Source of the DNA: a bacterium HR35
GTDB taxonomy: Bacteria > Patescibacteriota > Minisyncoccia > UBA6257 > HR35
Direction: 5' to 3'
Length of the DNA: 45,007 bases
Assembly (NCBI GenBank): GCA_002898235.1
Contig: BEIL01000001.1
Span: 80,034-125,040, forward strand
Shown: positions 32,185-39,676 of the stretch, piece by piece
How the letters are laid out: each line of letters opens with the position of its first letter
Position numbering within the stretch: position 1 is the stretch's first letter
Program-made: the position numbers and the translations under genes
Notes under the pieces: generated by a model
The model's database searches: none
What the model was told of the DNA's origin: nothing
What the model saw: the letters and a program-made list of their open reading frames with translations, nothing else

Positions 32185-35181
32185 ATGGGTAAAGACAAAA
32201 GTTTTATAAAAAGACAAATAATTAGCGGGATTTTAATAGGGCTTCTAATTAATGCTTTAATTTTAGTTATTTCTTTAGCAGCACCACCAACATCTCCTTA
32301 TCAACCTGGGGAAACTTTAAATCCTAATTGTTCTCCTGGAGACCCAAATTGTACTGTTTTACCTCCAATCACTTCTTTAAATGGTTTAACAACAACTACT
32401 CAAACTTTTTCTGTTGGCACTTCAGGCAATGACTTTAATATTGTCTCAACTGGTTCAGTTCATACTTTCAATCTTCCTGATGCCTCTACTTCTTCTCGAG
32501 GTTTAGTTTCAACAGGAACTCAAACTTTTGCTGGCGATAAAACTTTTACAGGTAATGTCGGTGTTTCTGGAAATAATAATTTATTTTTTGTAAATAAAGG
32601 AAAAAGAGAATCTCCACAAGGTGGACCATATGATTGGTATAGAGGTTTTGTTTATTTAGGAAAAGATTTAAATCCTGATGAGTGGCAAACTTCTACAATG
32701 GATCCAGTTTATAACTCCGCTTATTTAGTTCTTGGAGTAGATACAGATATAGGAGCGTTTATGCCCGCTATTTACAATCCAAATGATTTAAGTTATCTTA
32801 GAGCTGCTAATATTGAAGGAGCTTCTGGTGTTTTTCAGGGTGATATCTATCTTCAAAAAACAGAAGGTTCATCAATTTTTTTCAAACCTAGCGGCGGGAG
32901 TATCGAAAGCGAAATTAGGTATGATAGTTTAAATAAAAAGATTTTTTTGATTGGTTATAATAGAGATTTTTCTTTTCAAATAAAGACAGAAACTCCTATA
33001 ATTAATGAAATTTTTTCTATTTATAATTCTTCAACCCCTCTTCTTTCTTTGGGTCCTTCTGGAGATTTAACAGTTAATGGTTTTATTATTGCTACTTCAG
33101 GTATTGCTTGCAATGACCCAGATGCTGGTTGTGGATGGTATTTCAGAAATAAAGATATCACTGATTGGTATTTAAAATATGATAGCTATGGTGGTCCTAG
33201 TTTAAATTTATCTTTAGGCAATTCTAATAATACCGATTACTCTTTTAAGATAGGATTTGATGACGGAACCAATTTTGTTCCAGGTATTATTTTTTCAAAT
33301 TCAGGAAATATCAAGTTTAATAATCCTTGGTCTAATATTTATGGAGAAAATCTTAAAATTTGGGGAAGTTCGAACTCAAATTTACTTTTGCAACCACCGG
33401 ATAGTTCTTCTGGTAATATTGGCATAGGAACAACAACACCGACTGAAAAATTGGATGTAGTTGGTAATATAAAAGCAAGTGGTTCATTAATTTCATCTTC
33501 CTTAACTCCTGGTTCAATCTTATTTGCTGGAACAGGAGGAGTAATTTCACAAGATAATGCTAATTTATTCTGGGATAATACAAATAAAAGACTAGGAATA
33601 GGAACAACAACGCCAGCAGGAATTTTACATGTTGCTACAGGAACAACTAATGCTTTAGTAGTGAATAATGTTGGCAACGTCGGTATCGGGACGACAAATC
33701 CAGCTTATAAATTAGATGTTGCTGGAAATATAAGGGGGCAAAATAATTTATATGTTTCAGGCTATGTCGGCATCGGGACGACGAGCCCATCAGCGGCTTT
33801 AGAAATTTACAGAACTAATACATCATCAATTTTAACAATTACCTCTGCTACTTCAACTACTTATTCCCCACAAATCCAATTTAGAACAGGAAATCCTCCA
33901 ACTGTAAATTATTCTATAGGAGTAGAAAGAAATTTTAATAATCTTGTGATTACAAGCGGTAACGATGTAAATAATTTTGATAACGGAATAACAATAACTC
34001 CTTATAATGTAGGAATCGGAACTAATTCTCCATCTACTAAATTACATGTATTTTCTAATACTTCAGCTATTTTGTTTTTAGAAGGATATTCTGGAAGCTC
34101 TTTCAGATATTCTATAAGTTCTTTAAGTAATACGGGCAAATGGAGTCTTTTTGTTGATCCATCAGATTTTGGAAATACAGGAGCTTTCATGATAGCAAGT
34201 GCTAATGATGCTTTTAATAGCTTTAATCCTAGGCTCGCAATTTCCCATTCTTCTGGCAACGTCGGCATCGGGACGACTACTCCAGCTTACAAATTACATG
34301 TTATTGGTTCAATTGCTCAAACAAATGCTGTAAATTGTGCTTTATCTTCTGATTCTAATGGTCAAATTATTTGTACTCCATCTTCATTAAAGTATAAAGA
34401 AAACATACAGGATTTAATGTTTGATAAAGAGAAATTTTTATCACTTCAGCCAAGAACTTTTGAATTTAAAAAGGATTTGCCATTTAAGATTGAAGGCAAA
34501 CAAGTTGGCTTTATTGCTGAAGAAGTACAATCTGTCTTTCCTGAGCTTGTAAGATACAATCAAAATAATGAACCTGAAGGATTAAAATATGAACAGATTC
34601 CTGTTTATCTTTATGCTATTGTTAAAGATTTAATTATAAATTTTTCAAATTATGTTAAAGATGCTTTGAGTCAATTAGGAGTAATTGTCGAGCAGGGAGT
34701 TGTTAAAATTGAAAAAATGTTTGTTAAGGAGGTGGTAATTAATTTTGCAGAAATTGATGAAGCAAAAATTAATAAAGCAACAGTTAATCAACTTTGTTTT
34801 GAAGATGAAAATGGAACAGTTTGTATTAATAAGCAAGATTTGAAAAATATTTTAGAAAGAACAGGAGGTGGCGGTCAATTCTATACTCAAAATGGAGCAA
34901 ATTCACCTTCAGGAACTAATATCACTTCCTCCGGCACTTCAACACCAACAACAACCCCAACTTCTACTCCATCAACAATTCCTTCAAATGATTCTTCTAA
35001 CGCTTCATCAACACCGCCATCTTTAGATAACGCAAATCAAACTCAAGGGAATAATACTGGACAAATACAAGATTCTCAAAATAATCAACAAAATAGTCCA
35101 CCGGGTGCTCCTCAAAATTCAGATAATAATCAACAACAACCAAGTAATAATCAACCATCAAACAATGAATCTCAACAATGA
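32185..35181 (+). CDS. Surface fibre-like protein with S74 self-cleaving chaperone domain
   Basis: The 998-residue protein has a membrane/signal helix (about 12-33). The Patescibacteria-style cysteine motif NPNCSPGDPNCTV (about 46-58) follows. About 650 residues of beta-rich sequence contain six GIGTTTP-like repeats (GIGTTTPTEKLDV, GIGTTNPAYKLDV and others), each like a trimeric fibre turn. SSLKYKENI (733-741) aligns with the 'SDxRLKxNI' start of peptidase S74, the intramolecular chaperone that trims itself off after folding; Ser733 would be the cleavage residue. KQVGFIAEEVQSVFPELV continues that domain. The last 105 residues are Ser/Pro/Asn/Gln-rich. The 4-base overlap with the next gene suggests joint expression. 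Confidence 0.85.
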   Translation: MGKDKSFIKRQIISGILIGLLINALILVISLAAPPTSPYQPGETLNPNCSPGDPNCTVLPPITSLNGLTTTTQTFSVGTSGNDFNIVSTGSVHTFNLPDASTSSRGLVSTGTQTFAGDKTFTGNVGVSGNNNLFFVNKGKRESPQGGPYDWYRGFVYLGKDLNPDEWQTSTMDPVYNSAYLVLGVDTDIGAFMPAIYNPNDLSYLRAANIEGASGVFQGDIYLQKTEGSSIFFKPSGGSIESEIRYDSLNKKIFLIGYNRDFSFQIKTETPIINEIFSIYNSSTPLLSLGPSGDLTVNGFIIATSGIACNDPDAGCGWYFRNKDITDWYLKYDSYGGPSLNLSLGNSNNTDYSFKIGFDDGTNFVPGIIFSNSGNIKFNNPWSNIYGENLKIWGSSNSNLLLQPPDSSSGNIGIGTTTPTEKLDVVGNIKASGSLISSSLTPGSILFAGTGGVISQDNANLFWDNTNKRLGIGTTTPAGILHVATGTTNALVVNNVGNVGIGTTNPAYKLDVAGNIRGQNNLYVSGYVGIGTTSPSAALEIYRTNTSSILTITSATSTTYSPQIQFRTGNPPTVNYSIGVERNFNNLVITSGNDVNNFDNGITITPYNVGIGTNSPSTKLHVFSNTSAILFLEGYSGSSFRYSISSLSNTGKWSLFVDPSDFGNTGAFMIASANDAFNSFNPRLAISHSSGNVGIGTTTPAYKLHVIGSIAQTNAVNCALSSDSNGQIICTPSSLKYKENIQDLMFDKEKFLSLQPRTFEFKKDLPFKIEGKQVGFIAEEVQSVFPELVRYNQNNEPEGLKYEQIPVYLYAIVKDLIINFSNYVKDALSQLGVIVEQGVVKIEKMFVKEVVINFAEIDEAKINKATVNQLCFEDENGTVCINKQDLKNILERTGGGGQFYTQNGANSPSGTNITSSGTSTPTTTPTSTPSTIPSNDSSNASSTPPSLDNANQTQGNNTGQIQDSQNNQQNSPPGAPQNSDNNQQQPSNNQPSNNESQQ

Positions 35182-36917
35182 AAAATTTTCTAATTTTAAT
35201 TATTTTTCTTTTGCCAATTTTAGTAGTTTTTTCTGCTTCAATTGATTCAACTTATAAATTTGCTTGGGGAGAAAATATTGGTTGGGTAAATTTTAATCCT
35301 ACTAATGGTAATGTTCAAGTTTTTGATGATAAATTAACTGGTTATGCTTGGAGTGCCAATTATGGTTGGATAAATTTAAGTCCAACAAATGGAGGAGTTC
35401 ATAATGATGGTAATGGCAATTTATCTGGTTATGCTTGGGGAGAACATTTAGGCTGGATTGATTTTAGTAATGTCAAAATTGATCCTAATACTGGTGAATT
35501 TTCTGGTTATGCTGTTATTTTAAGAGATGGAAGTAAAATAAATTTTGATTGCACTAATTGTAAAGTAAAAACTGATTGGAGAAAAAGTATTCCATCGCAA
35601 CCTTCGGCTGGAGGAGGAGCATTTTATAGTGGTCGCGAAATCAAAAAACGAGAAGTTTCACCTGAGGATATTGTCCAGTTAATTTCACAGTTATTACAAT
35701 TTTTAGTCCAAAAGCCAAAAGAAATTGTTAAAGAGATTACAAAACCAAAAATCCCAACTGTTAGTAAAAAAATCACTCCCTCCAAGCCAAAACTATTAAT
35801 TTTAACCTATACTCAGCAAAATAAACCATTATCTGAATTTACTCAAACTTATTTTCCCGAAGAAATCAAAATTTTAGTTGAAAAAATTCCTAAACTTGGA
35901 GAGATTTTTAATAAAATTGGTTTGAATAACTTAGTTAATTTAGAGAAATTAAAAGTAACTAATATTTTTGTTCCTTCATTAACTGAAATTGTTGGTTTAA
36001 AGGTGCCTGTTTTATCAATCCCCAAATTTATTAAAGAAAAAATTCCCGAAGATATTGTGTTTATCAAAACAGCTAAAGGTAATTTAGATTTGAGGCCGAA
36101 AATTACTTTAGATGAAGAAGGAAATATTGTTCAAAAAATTAATTTAGTTGCTGGACAGGAATTTATTTTAATGATTAAGCCTTCAGAAAAAGTAAAAAGT
36201 ATTAAAGGCTATTTAGTTTATCGAGGAAGCTCAAAATCATTTTTAGAAAAAATTTTAGGATTTGTTTCAGCTAAGACGCAGCCTGACGCAGAAAATAATA
36301 TCCGCTTAAATCCGTTCAATAATCCGCGTAAATCCGCGTTTAATAAAGAAATTGAAGAAAGATTAAAAATTTATGAATTTGAATATCAAGATAAAGATGG
36401 TGATGGCGTTTATACTGCTGAAGTCTCGATACCAAAAATTGTTGGTGAGTTTGAAATTAAAACAATTATTGAATACGAAAGAGTTGATTTAGGTAAAAAG
36501 GAATTAAGACTTATTACTGCTATTGATCCTGAAGGTTATGTTTATGAAAAAATTTTTGGTAAAGAAGCAAGAATTGAAGGAGCTAAGGTTTATTTATATT
36601 GGTTTAATCCTGAAACTAAAAAATTTGAACTTTGGCCAGCAAGTAAATTTAGTCAAATTAATCCACAAATTACTGATAAATCAGGAAATTATGTATTTTT
36701 GGTTCCTGAAGGAAGGTATTATTTGAAAGTTGAAAAAGAAGGTTATTTTCCATTTCAATCTGATGAATTTTATGCTTTAGAAGGAGGTTCGGTCCATCAA
36801 AATATTGAACTTAAACCTAAATATTGGTTTCTTTTTGCTATTGATTGGAAGTTTATTGTTATTATAGTTTTGCTTTTATTATTAATTTTTAGAGGCCGAA
36901 GTTTAAAGAATAAATAA
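35178..36917 (+). CDS. Membrane-anchored surface protein with GWI repeats
   Basis: A signal peptide (about 1-20) is followed by three repeats of the type YAWGENIGWVNF: FAWGENIGWVNF, YAWSANYGWINL and YAWGEHLGWIDF (about 27-95). A Lys/Pro-rich stretch and a beta-domain follow. Residues 367-388 are an in-frame inserted element (TQPDAENNIR start; separate entry). KVYLYWFNP and GNYVFLVPEGRYYLKVEKEG form a carboxypeptidase-regulatory-like beta-sandwich. A C-terminal membrane helix (about 550-572) ends in basic GRSLKNK. The protein is likely anchored in the cell envelope facing out. No enzymatic motif is seen. Confidence 0.7.
   Translation: MKNFLILIIFLLPILVVFSASIDSTYKFAWGENIGWVNFNPTNGNVQVFDDKLTGYAWSANYGWINLSPTNGGVHNDGNGNLSGYAWGEHLGWIDFSNVKIDPNTGEFSGYAVILRDGSKINFDCTNCKVKTDWRKSIPSQPSAGGGAFYSGREIKKREVSPEDIVQLISQLLQFLVQKPKEIVKEITKPKIPTVSKKITPSKPKLLILTYTQQNKPLSEFTQTYFPEEIKILVEKIPKLGEIFNKIGLNNLVNLEKLKVTNIFVPSLTEIVGLKVPVLSIPKFIKEKIPEDIVFIKTAKGNLDLRPKITLDEEGNIVQKINLVAGQEFILMIKPSEKVKSIKGYLVYRGSSKSFLEKILGFVSAKTQPDAENNIRLNPFNNPRKSAFNKEIEERLKIYEFEYQDKDGDGVYTAEVSIPKIVGEFEIKTIIEYERVDLGKKELRLITAIDPEGYVYEKIFGKEARIEGAKVYLYWFNPETKKFELWPASKFSQINPQITDKSGNYVFLVPEGRYYLKVEKEGYFPFQSDEFYALEGGSVHQNIELKPKYWFLFAIDWKFIVIIVLLLLLIFRGRSLKNK
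36276..36340 (+). repeat. In-frame inserted element, copy 1
   Basis: A 65-base block rich in CCGCG and CGCAG stands out from AT-rich flanks. It reads in frame as TQPDAENNIRLNPFNNPR and on. By hand alignment about 55 of 64 bases match the block at 38467-38530 in an unrelated gene, in the same reading frame. Confidence 0.85.
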
Positions 36918-36918
36918 A

Positions 36919-37281
36919 ATGAGAAAAGAAATTTTAGTCGGAATAATTTTTTTATTGATTGTCATTAATCTTTATCTTTTATTTAATCTTTATAAACTCC
37001 AAACCCAAATAAATCTTTTAAAAGAAAAACAAAGTAATGTAATCCAACCAATCAATCGGAAGACTCTTGAATTTTTAGATTTATTTGTTAAAAAAGTTTT
37101 AAAAGCAGATAAAGAAGTTGATTTTGAAACAAGGCTTTTGCTAGAGAATAAAGTGAGAGAATTACAGGATAAAGAAATTTTAGATACCTGGAATAAATTT
37201 GTAAATAGTAAAAACGAAACTGAAGCCCAAAATAATGTTAAAGATTTACTCGAAATCCTCATCGAAAAATCCTTAAAATAA
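36919..37281 (+). CDS. Small membrane-anchored coiled-coil protein
   Basis: The 120 residues start with one membrane helix (about 5-27) followed by a helical, charged region (YKLQTQINLLKEKQSNVIQP and on). No family is recognised. The ATG is one base after the previous stop, so it is probably the third gene of the surface-protein operon. It ends before repeats C and D. Confidence 0.55.
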   Translation: MRKEILVGIIFLLIVINLYLLFNLYKLQTQINLLKEKQSNVIQPINRKTLEFLDLFVKKVLKADKEVDFETRLLLENKVRELQDKEILDTWNKFVNSKNETEAQNNVKDLLEILIEKSLK

Positions 37282-37324
37282 TTTATATTCAAAAAATAAA
37301 AATTAAATTCCACAGAATTTCACT

Positions 37325-37365
37325 AAGGTACGTATAACACGCTATAGCGATTTAAACGTCCCCTT
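37325..37365 (-). repeat. GCTATAGC palindromic repeat, copy C
   Basis: GCTATAGC (37341-37348) is centred between AAGGTACGT on the left and ACGTCCCCTT on the right. On the minus strand it reads AAGGGGACGT...ACGTACCTT like copies D and E, but with several changes in the spacer. C and D form an inverted pair 77 bases apart. Confidence 0.8.
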
Positions 37366-37434
37366 GTGTAATTAAAATGATATTTAAATAAATCATTTAA
37401 AATCATTAATCATTTAAATAAATATAGGATGTGA

Positions 37435-37440
37435 TATAAT
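37435..37440 (+). promoter_or_regulatory. -10 box of the PaaX/Cas2-like gene
   Basis: TATAAT lies directly before repeat D, which begins three bases later. The predicted transcription start therefore falls inside the palindrome, a classic position for an autoregulatory operator or a 5' hairpin. The -35 region is AT-rich without a clear hexamer. Confidence 0.55.
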
Positions 37441-37442
37441 AG

Positions 37443-37483
37443 AGGGGACGTATAAAACGCTATAGCGTTAAAAACGTACCTTT
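37443..37483 (+). repeat. GCTATAGC palindromic repeat, copy D
   Basis: AACGCTATAGCGTT (37456-37469) with arms AGGGGACGT and ACGTACCTT. It differs from copy E at only two positions over 41 bases. It sits between the -10 box and the start codon of the PaaX/Cas2-like gene. Confidence 0.88.
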
Positions 37484-37510
37484 AGTAAAAATTCAATAAT
37501 CAATAAAAAA

Positions 37511-38080
37511 ATGAAAATAGAAGAGAAAAGATTAAAAGTTGGTATTTTAGGAAGGCAGATTTTAATCCTTTTAATGGCTGGAGTGGCTTTAGGTTTAACG
37601 AGTAGTTATAAAAAACATAGATGGATTTTAAAAAGCGTTCCTAAAGAACTTAAAAAAGTTAAACTTAAACTAATTAATCGTGCAATTAAAAGACTTTATC
37701 AATCTAAATTAATTGATTTTAAAGAAACTCCTGATGGTGAAACTATTATTACTCTAAGCGAAAATGGTAAAAAATATGTTCTCAAATATAAAATTGACGA
37801 AATAAAATTGAGAAGACAAAACAAATGGGATGGTTATTGGAGAGCAATAATTTTTGATATTCCAGAAAAATTAAAAAAAGAAAGAGATGTTTTTGCTAAA
37901 AAATTAAAAGAAATAGGAATGGTGCCACTTCAAAAAAGTGTTTTTGTTTATCCATTTGAGTGTCGAGATGAATTAGAATTTATTATCGAGTATTTCAATC
38001 TTAGACCATATATTCGTTTTGGTTTATTAAAAGAAATCGATAATGAATTACATTTAAAAAAGATTTTTGATTTAATTTAA
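37511..38080 (+). CDS. PaaX-type regulator with Cas2-like C-terminal domain
   Basis: Residues about 12-98 form a winged-helix-like region with LINRAIKRLYQSKLIDFKET and a basic wing. Residues 106-170 start WDGYWRAIIFDIPEKLKKER and continue KKLKEIGMVPLQKSVFVYPF. This is the Cas2-like ferredoxin fold of PaaX-family repressors, with Asp116 at the position of the Cas2 metal-site aspartate. No cas1, no CRISPR array and no other cas gene are near. It is flanked by palindrome copies C and D upstream and E downstream, which are candidate binding sites. Databases often label such genes Cas2, but a role in adaptation is not supported here. Confidence 0.8.
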   Translation: MKIEEKRLKVGILGRQILILLMAGVALGLTSSYKKHRWILKSVPKELKKVKLKLINRAIKRLYQSKLIDFKETPDGETIITLSENGKKYVLKYKIDEIKLRRQNKWDGYWRAIIFDIPEKLKKERDVFAKKLKEIGMVPLQKSVFVYPFECRDELEFIIEYFNLRPYIRFGLLKEIDNELHLKKIFDLI

Positions 38081-38127
38081 TTATTTTTTTTAATTTAATT
38101 ATTTTAAAAATGAAATTAAATTTTTGT

Positions 38128-38168
38128 AGGGGACGTATAAAACGCTATAGCGTGGAAAACGTACCTTT
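38128..38168 (+). repeat. GCTATAGC palindromic repeat, copy E
   Basis: AGGGGACGT, spacer, CGCTATAGCG (38143-38152), spacer, ACGTACCTTT. It has the same orientation as copy D and differs from it at two bases (TA to GG). It lies 47 bases after the PaaX/Cas2-like gene. Confidence 0.88.
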
Positions 38169-38232
38169 GAAAGGGGCACAACGATATATATTTTAAACTT
38201 AATTTTTTCAAGGTATTATCAGTTCCATTTGT

Positions 38233-38238
38233 TATAAT
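38233..38238 (+). promoter_or_regulatory. Extended -10 box upstream of the epimerase-like gene
   Basis: TGTTATAAT (TATAAT at 38233-38238) lies 45 bases before the ATG at 38284. The leader contains a tiny frame, ATG at 38245 to TAA at 38271 (8 codons), which may be chance. Confidence 0.5.
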
Positions 38239-38283
38239 GATAAAATGAATTTGTTAAATAAAAAGGGATAAAATTATAAAAGG

Positions 38284-39027
38284 ATGAAAACGAAAATTAT
38301 TCCGGCAATTAATGCTCAGAGTTTTGAGGAAATAAAAGAAAAAATAAGTTTATTAAAAGATTTGGTTAAGCATTTTCATTTGGATGTTGCGAGTTTGGAA
38401 TTTACAGGTTATCAAACTTGGCAGAATCCTGAAGATTTGGATAAAATGCAGACTAACGCAGACTCTACGCAGACCGATGCAGAAAATGATATCCGCGTAA
38501 ATCCGTTTAATAATCCGCGTTTATCTGCGTATAAAAATAAGATCAGCTTTGATCTTCATTTGATGCTATCCTTAAAACCTCAAGAAATTTTAAAGTGGAA
38601 TAAAGAAAATGTAAAAACTTTTATTTTGCATTTAGAAGCAAGTCCTAATCCTGATGGTTTGTTAAATATGGCAAAAAAAACAAGAAAGAAAATTTTTATT
38701 GCTTGGTCACCCAAAGTTGAATTTGAATTTATAAAAAAATATTTAAATTATGTTGATGGAGTTTTAATTTTAGGAGTTAATCCCGGCAAAGCAGGCCAAA
38801 AATTTTTAGAAGAAACCTATAAAAAAGTTGAAAATTTAAAATCAAAAATCCAAAATAAAGAAATAAAAAAAATTAAGTTAATGATTGATGGTGGAGTTAA
38901 TGAAGAAAATTTTGATAAAATTTTAAATTATAAACCTAATTTTATTGTTATGGCAAGTGCTATTTACAAATCTAACAATCCTCGCGAAACTTATTTAAAA
39001 TTTTTAAAAAAAACTCAAAATGTTTGA
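38284..39027 (+). CDS. Ribulose-phosphate 3-epimerase family protein with in-frame insertion
   Basis: KIIPAINAQSFEEIKEKISL begins the TIM barrel. HFHLDVASLEFTG holds the first metal-site His and Asp. FDLHLMLSLKP has the second His, GVNPGKAGQKFLEETYKKV is the phosphate-loop region and LMIDGGVNEENFDKIL holds the catalytic Asp. MASAIYKSNNP is the final strand. The enzyme would interconvert ribulose and xylulose 5-phosphate. About 28 residues (about 55-83) between strand 2 and FDLHLML come from the element shared with the gene at 35178. The barrel core seems intact, so activity may survive. It overlaps pcm by 8 bases. Confidence 0.85.
   Translation: MKTKIIPAINAQSFEEIKEKISLLKDLVKHFHLDVASLEFTGYQTWQNPEDLDKMQTNADSTQTDAENDIRVNPFNNPRLSAYKNKISFDLHLMLSLKPQEILKWNKENVKTFILHLEASPNPDGLLNMAKKTRKKIFIAWSPKVEFEFIKKYLNYVDGVLILGVNPGKAGQKFLEETYKKVENLKSKIQNKEIKKIKLMIDGGVNEENFDKILNYKPNFIVMASAIYKSNNPRETYLKFLKKTQNV
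38447..38530 (+). repeat. In-frame inserted element, copy 2
   Basis: Direct copies of ACGCAGA-like units (38447-38473), then a block matching 36276-36340, encode TQTDAENDIRVNPFNNPR in the same frame. CGCAGA at the left and TCTGCGT at 38524-38530 are inverted ends. The codons (CGC, CCG, CGT) are foreign to the surrounding AT-rich usage. Confidence 0.85.
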
Positions 39028-39676
39028 ACTTACTCCTCATTTTGAAACATATAATGAACTTCTTGATTATCTAGAAAAAGTTGGTGTTTTGAAAACAAAA
39101 ATAATTAAAGAAGCATTTAAAAAATTTGACCGAAAAGATTTTTTACCAGAAGAAGTAAAAGAATTTGCTTACTACGATTCACCTATTCCTGTAGGAGAAG
39201 AAGTCGGACAAACTTCTTCTCAACCTTATGTAACAGCTTTTCTAATTGAACTTCTTCAACCAAAAGAAGGAAATAAAATCTTAGAAGTAGGATTTGGTTC
39301 GGGTTGGACAACTGCTATTTTAGCTGAACTTGTTGGAGAAAAAGGAAAAATATTTGCTTTTGAAATTGATGAAAAAATTTTTAATCTAGGTAAACAAAAT
39401 TTGGAAAGATATAATTTTTTAGAGAAGGGAAGAGTGATACTTATTTTAGGTGATGGTAGCAAAGGTTTAAAAGAAGAATCACCTTTTGATAGAATTTTAG
39501 TAAGTGCTTTTTCTCCAGAAATTCCTAATGAATTTTTGGAACAATTAAAAGATGGCGGGATTTTAGTTATTCCTGATTTTGAAGGTATTTGGCAAGTTAT
39601 TAAAGAAAAAGGAGATTTAATTAAAAATTATCATCCTGGATATGTTTTCGGTCCATTAAGAACAACTTCAAAATGA
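39020..39676 (+). CDS. pcm: Protein-L-isoaspartate O-methyltransferase
   Basis: FLPEEVKEFAYYDSPIPVGE and GQTSSQPYVTAFLIELL are the substrate-binding family marks. ILEVGFGSGWTTAILAELVG is the SAM motif I, FAFEIDEKIF the acidic loop and DRILVSAF-type (FDRILVSAFSPEIPNEFLEQ) the motif II region. It repairs isoaspartyl residues in ageing proteins. The 218 residues match the normal length. The stop overlaps the antiporter start (ATGA). Confidence 0.92.
   Translation: MFELTPHFETYNELLDYLEKVGVLKTKIIKEAFKKFDRKDFLPEEVKEFAYYDSPIPVGEEVGQTSSQPYVTAFLIELLQPKEGNKILEVGFGSGWTTAILAELVGEKGKIFAFEIDEKIFNLGKQNLERYNFLEKGRVILILGDGSKGLKEESPFDRILVSAFSPEIPNEFLEQLKDGGILVIPDFEGIWQVIKEKGDLIKNYHPGYVFGPLRTTSK

Noticed and set aside
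33339-34268. Minus-strand frames within the fibre gene
   Set aside because: They are antisense shadows of the repetitive GIGTTTP coding sequence.
32185-35181. Prophage remnant because of the tail-spike-like S74 domain
   Set aside because: No capsid, terminase, portal, integrase or attachment site is seen nearby; the neighbours are cellular genes.
37511-38080. CRISPR-Cas system suggested by the Cas2-like gene and nearby repeats
   Set aside because: The repeats are palindromes at irregular, gene-sized distances, not a spacer array. No cas1 or effector gene is present.
38245-38271. Eight-codon leader peptide MNLLNKKG before the epimerase gene
   Set aside because: Too short, with no attenuator-like hairpin or codon run to support a function.
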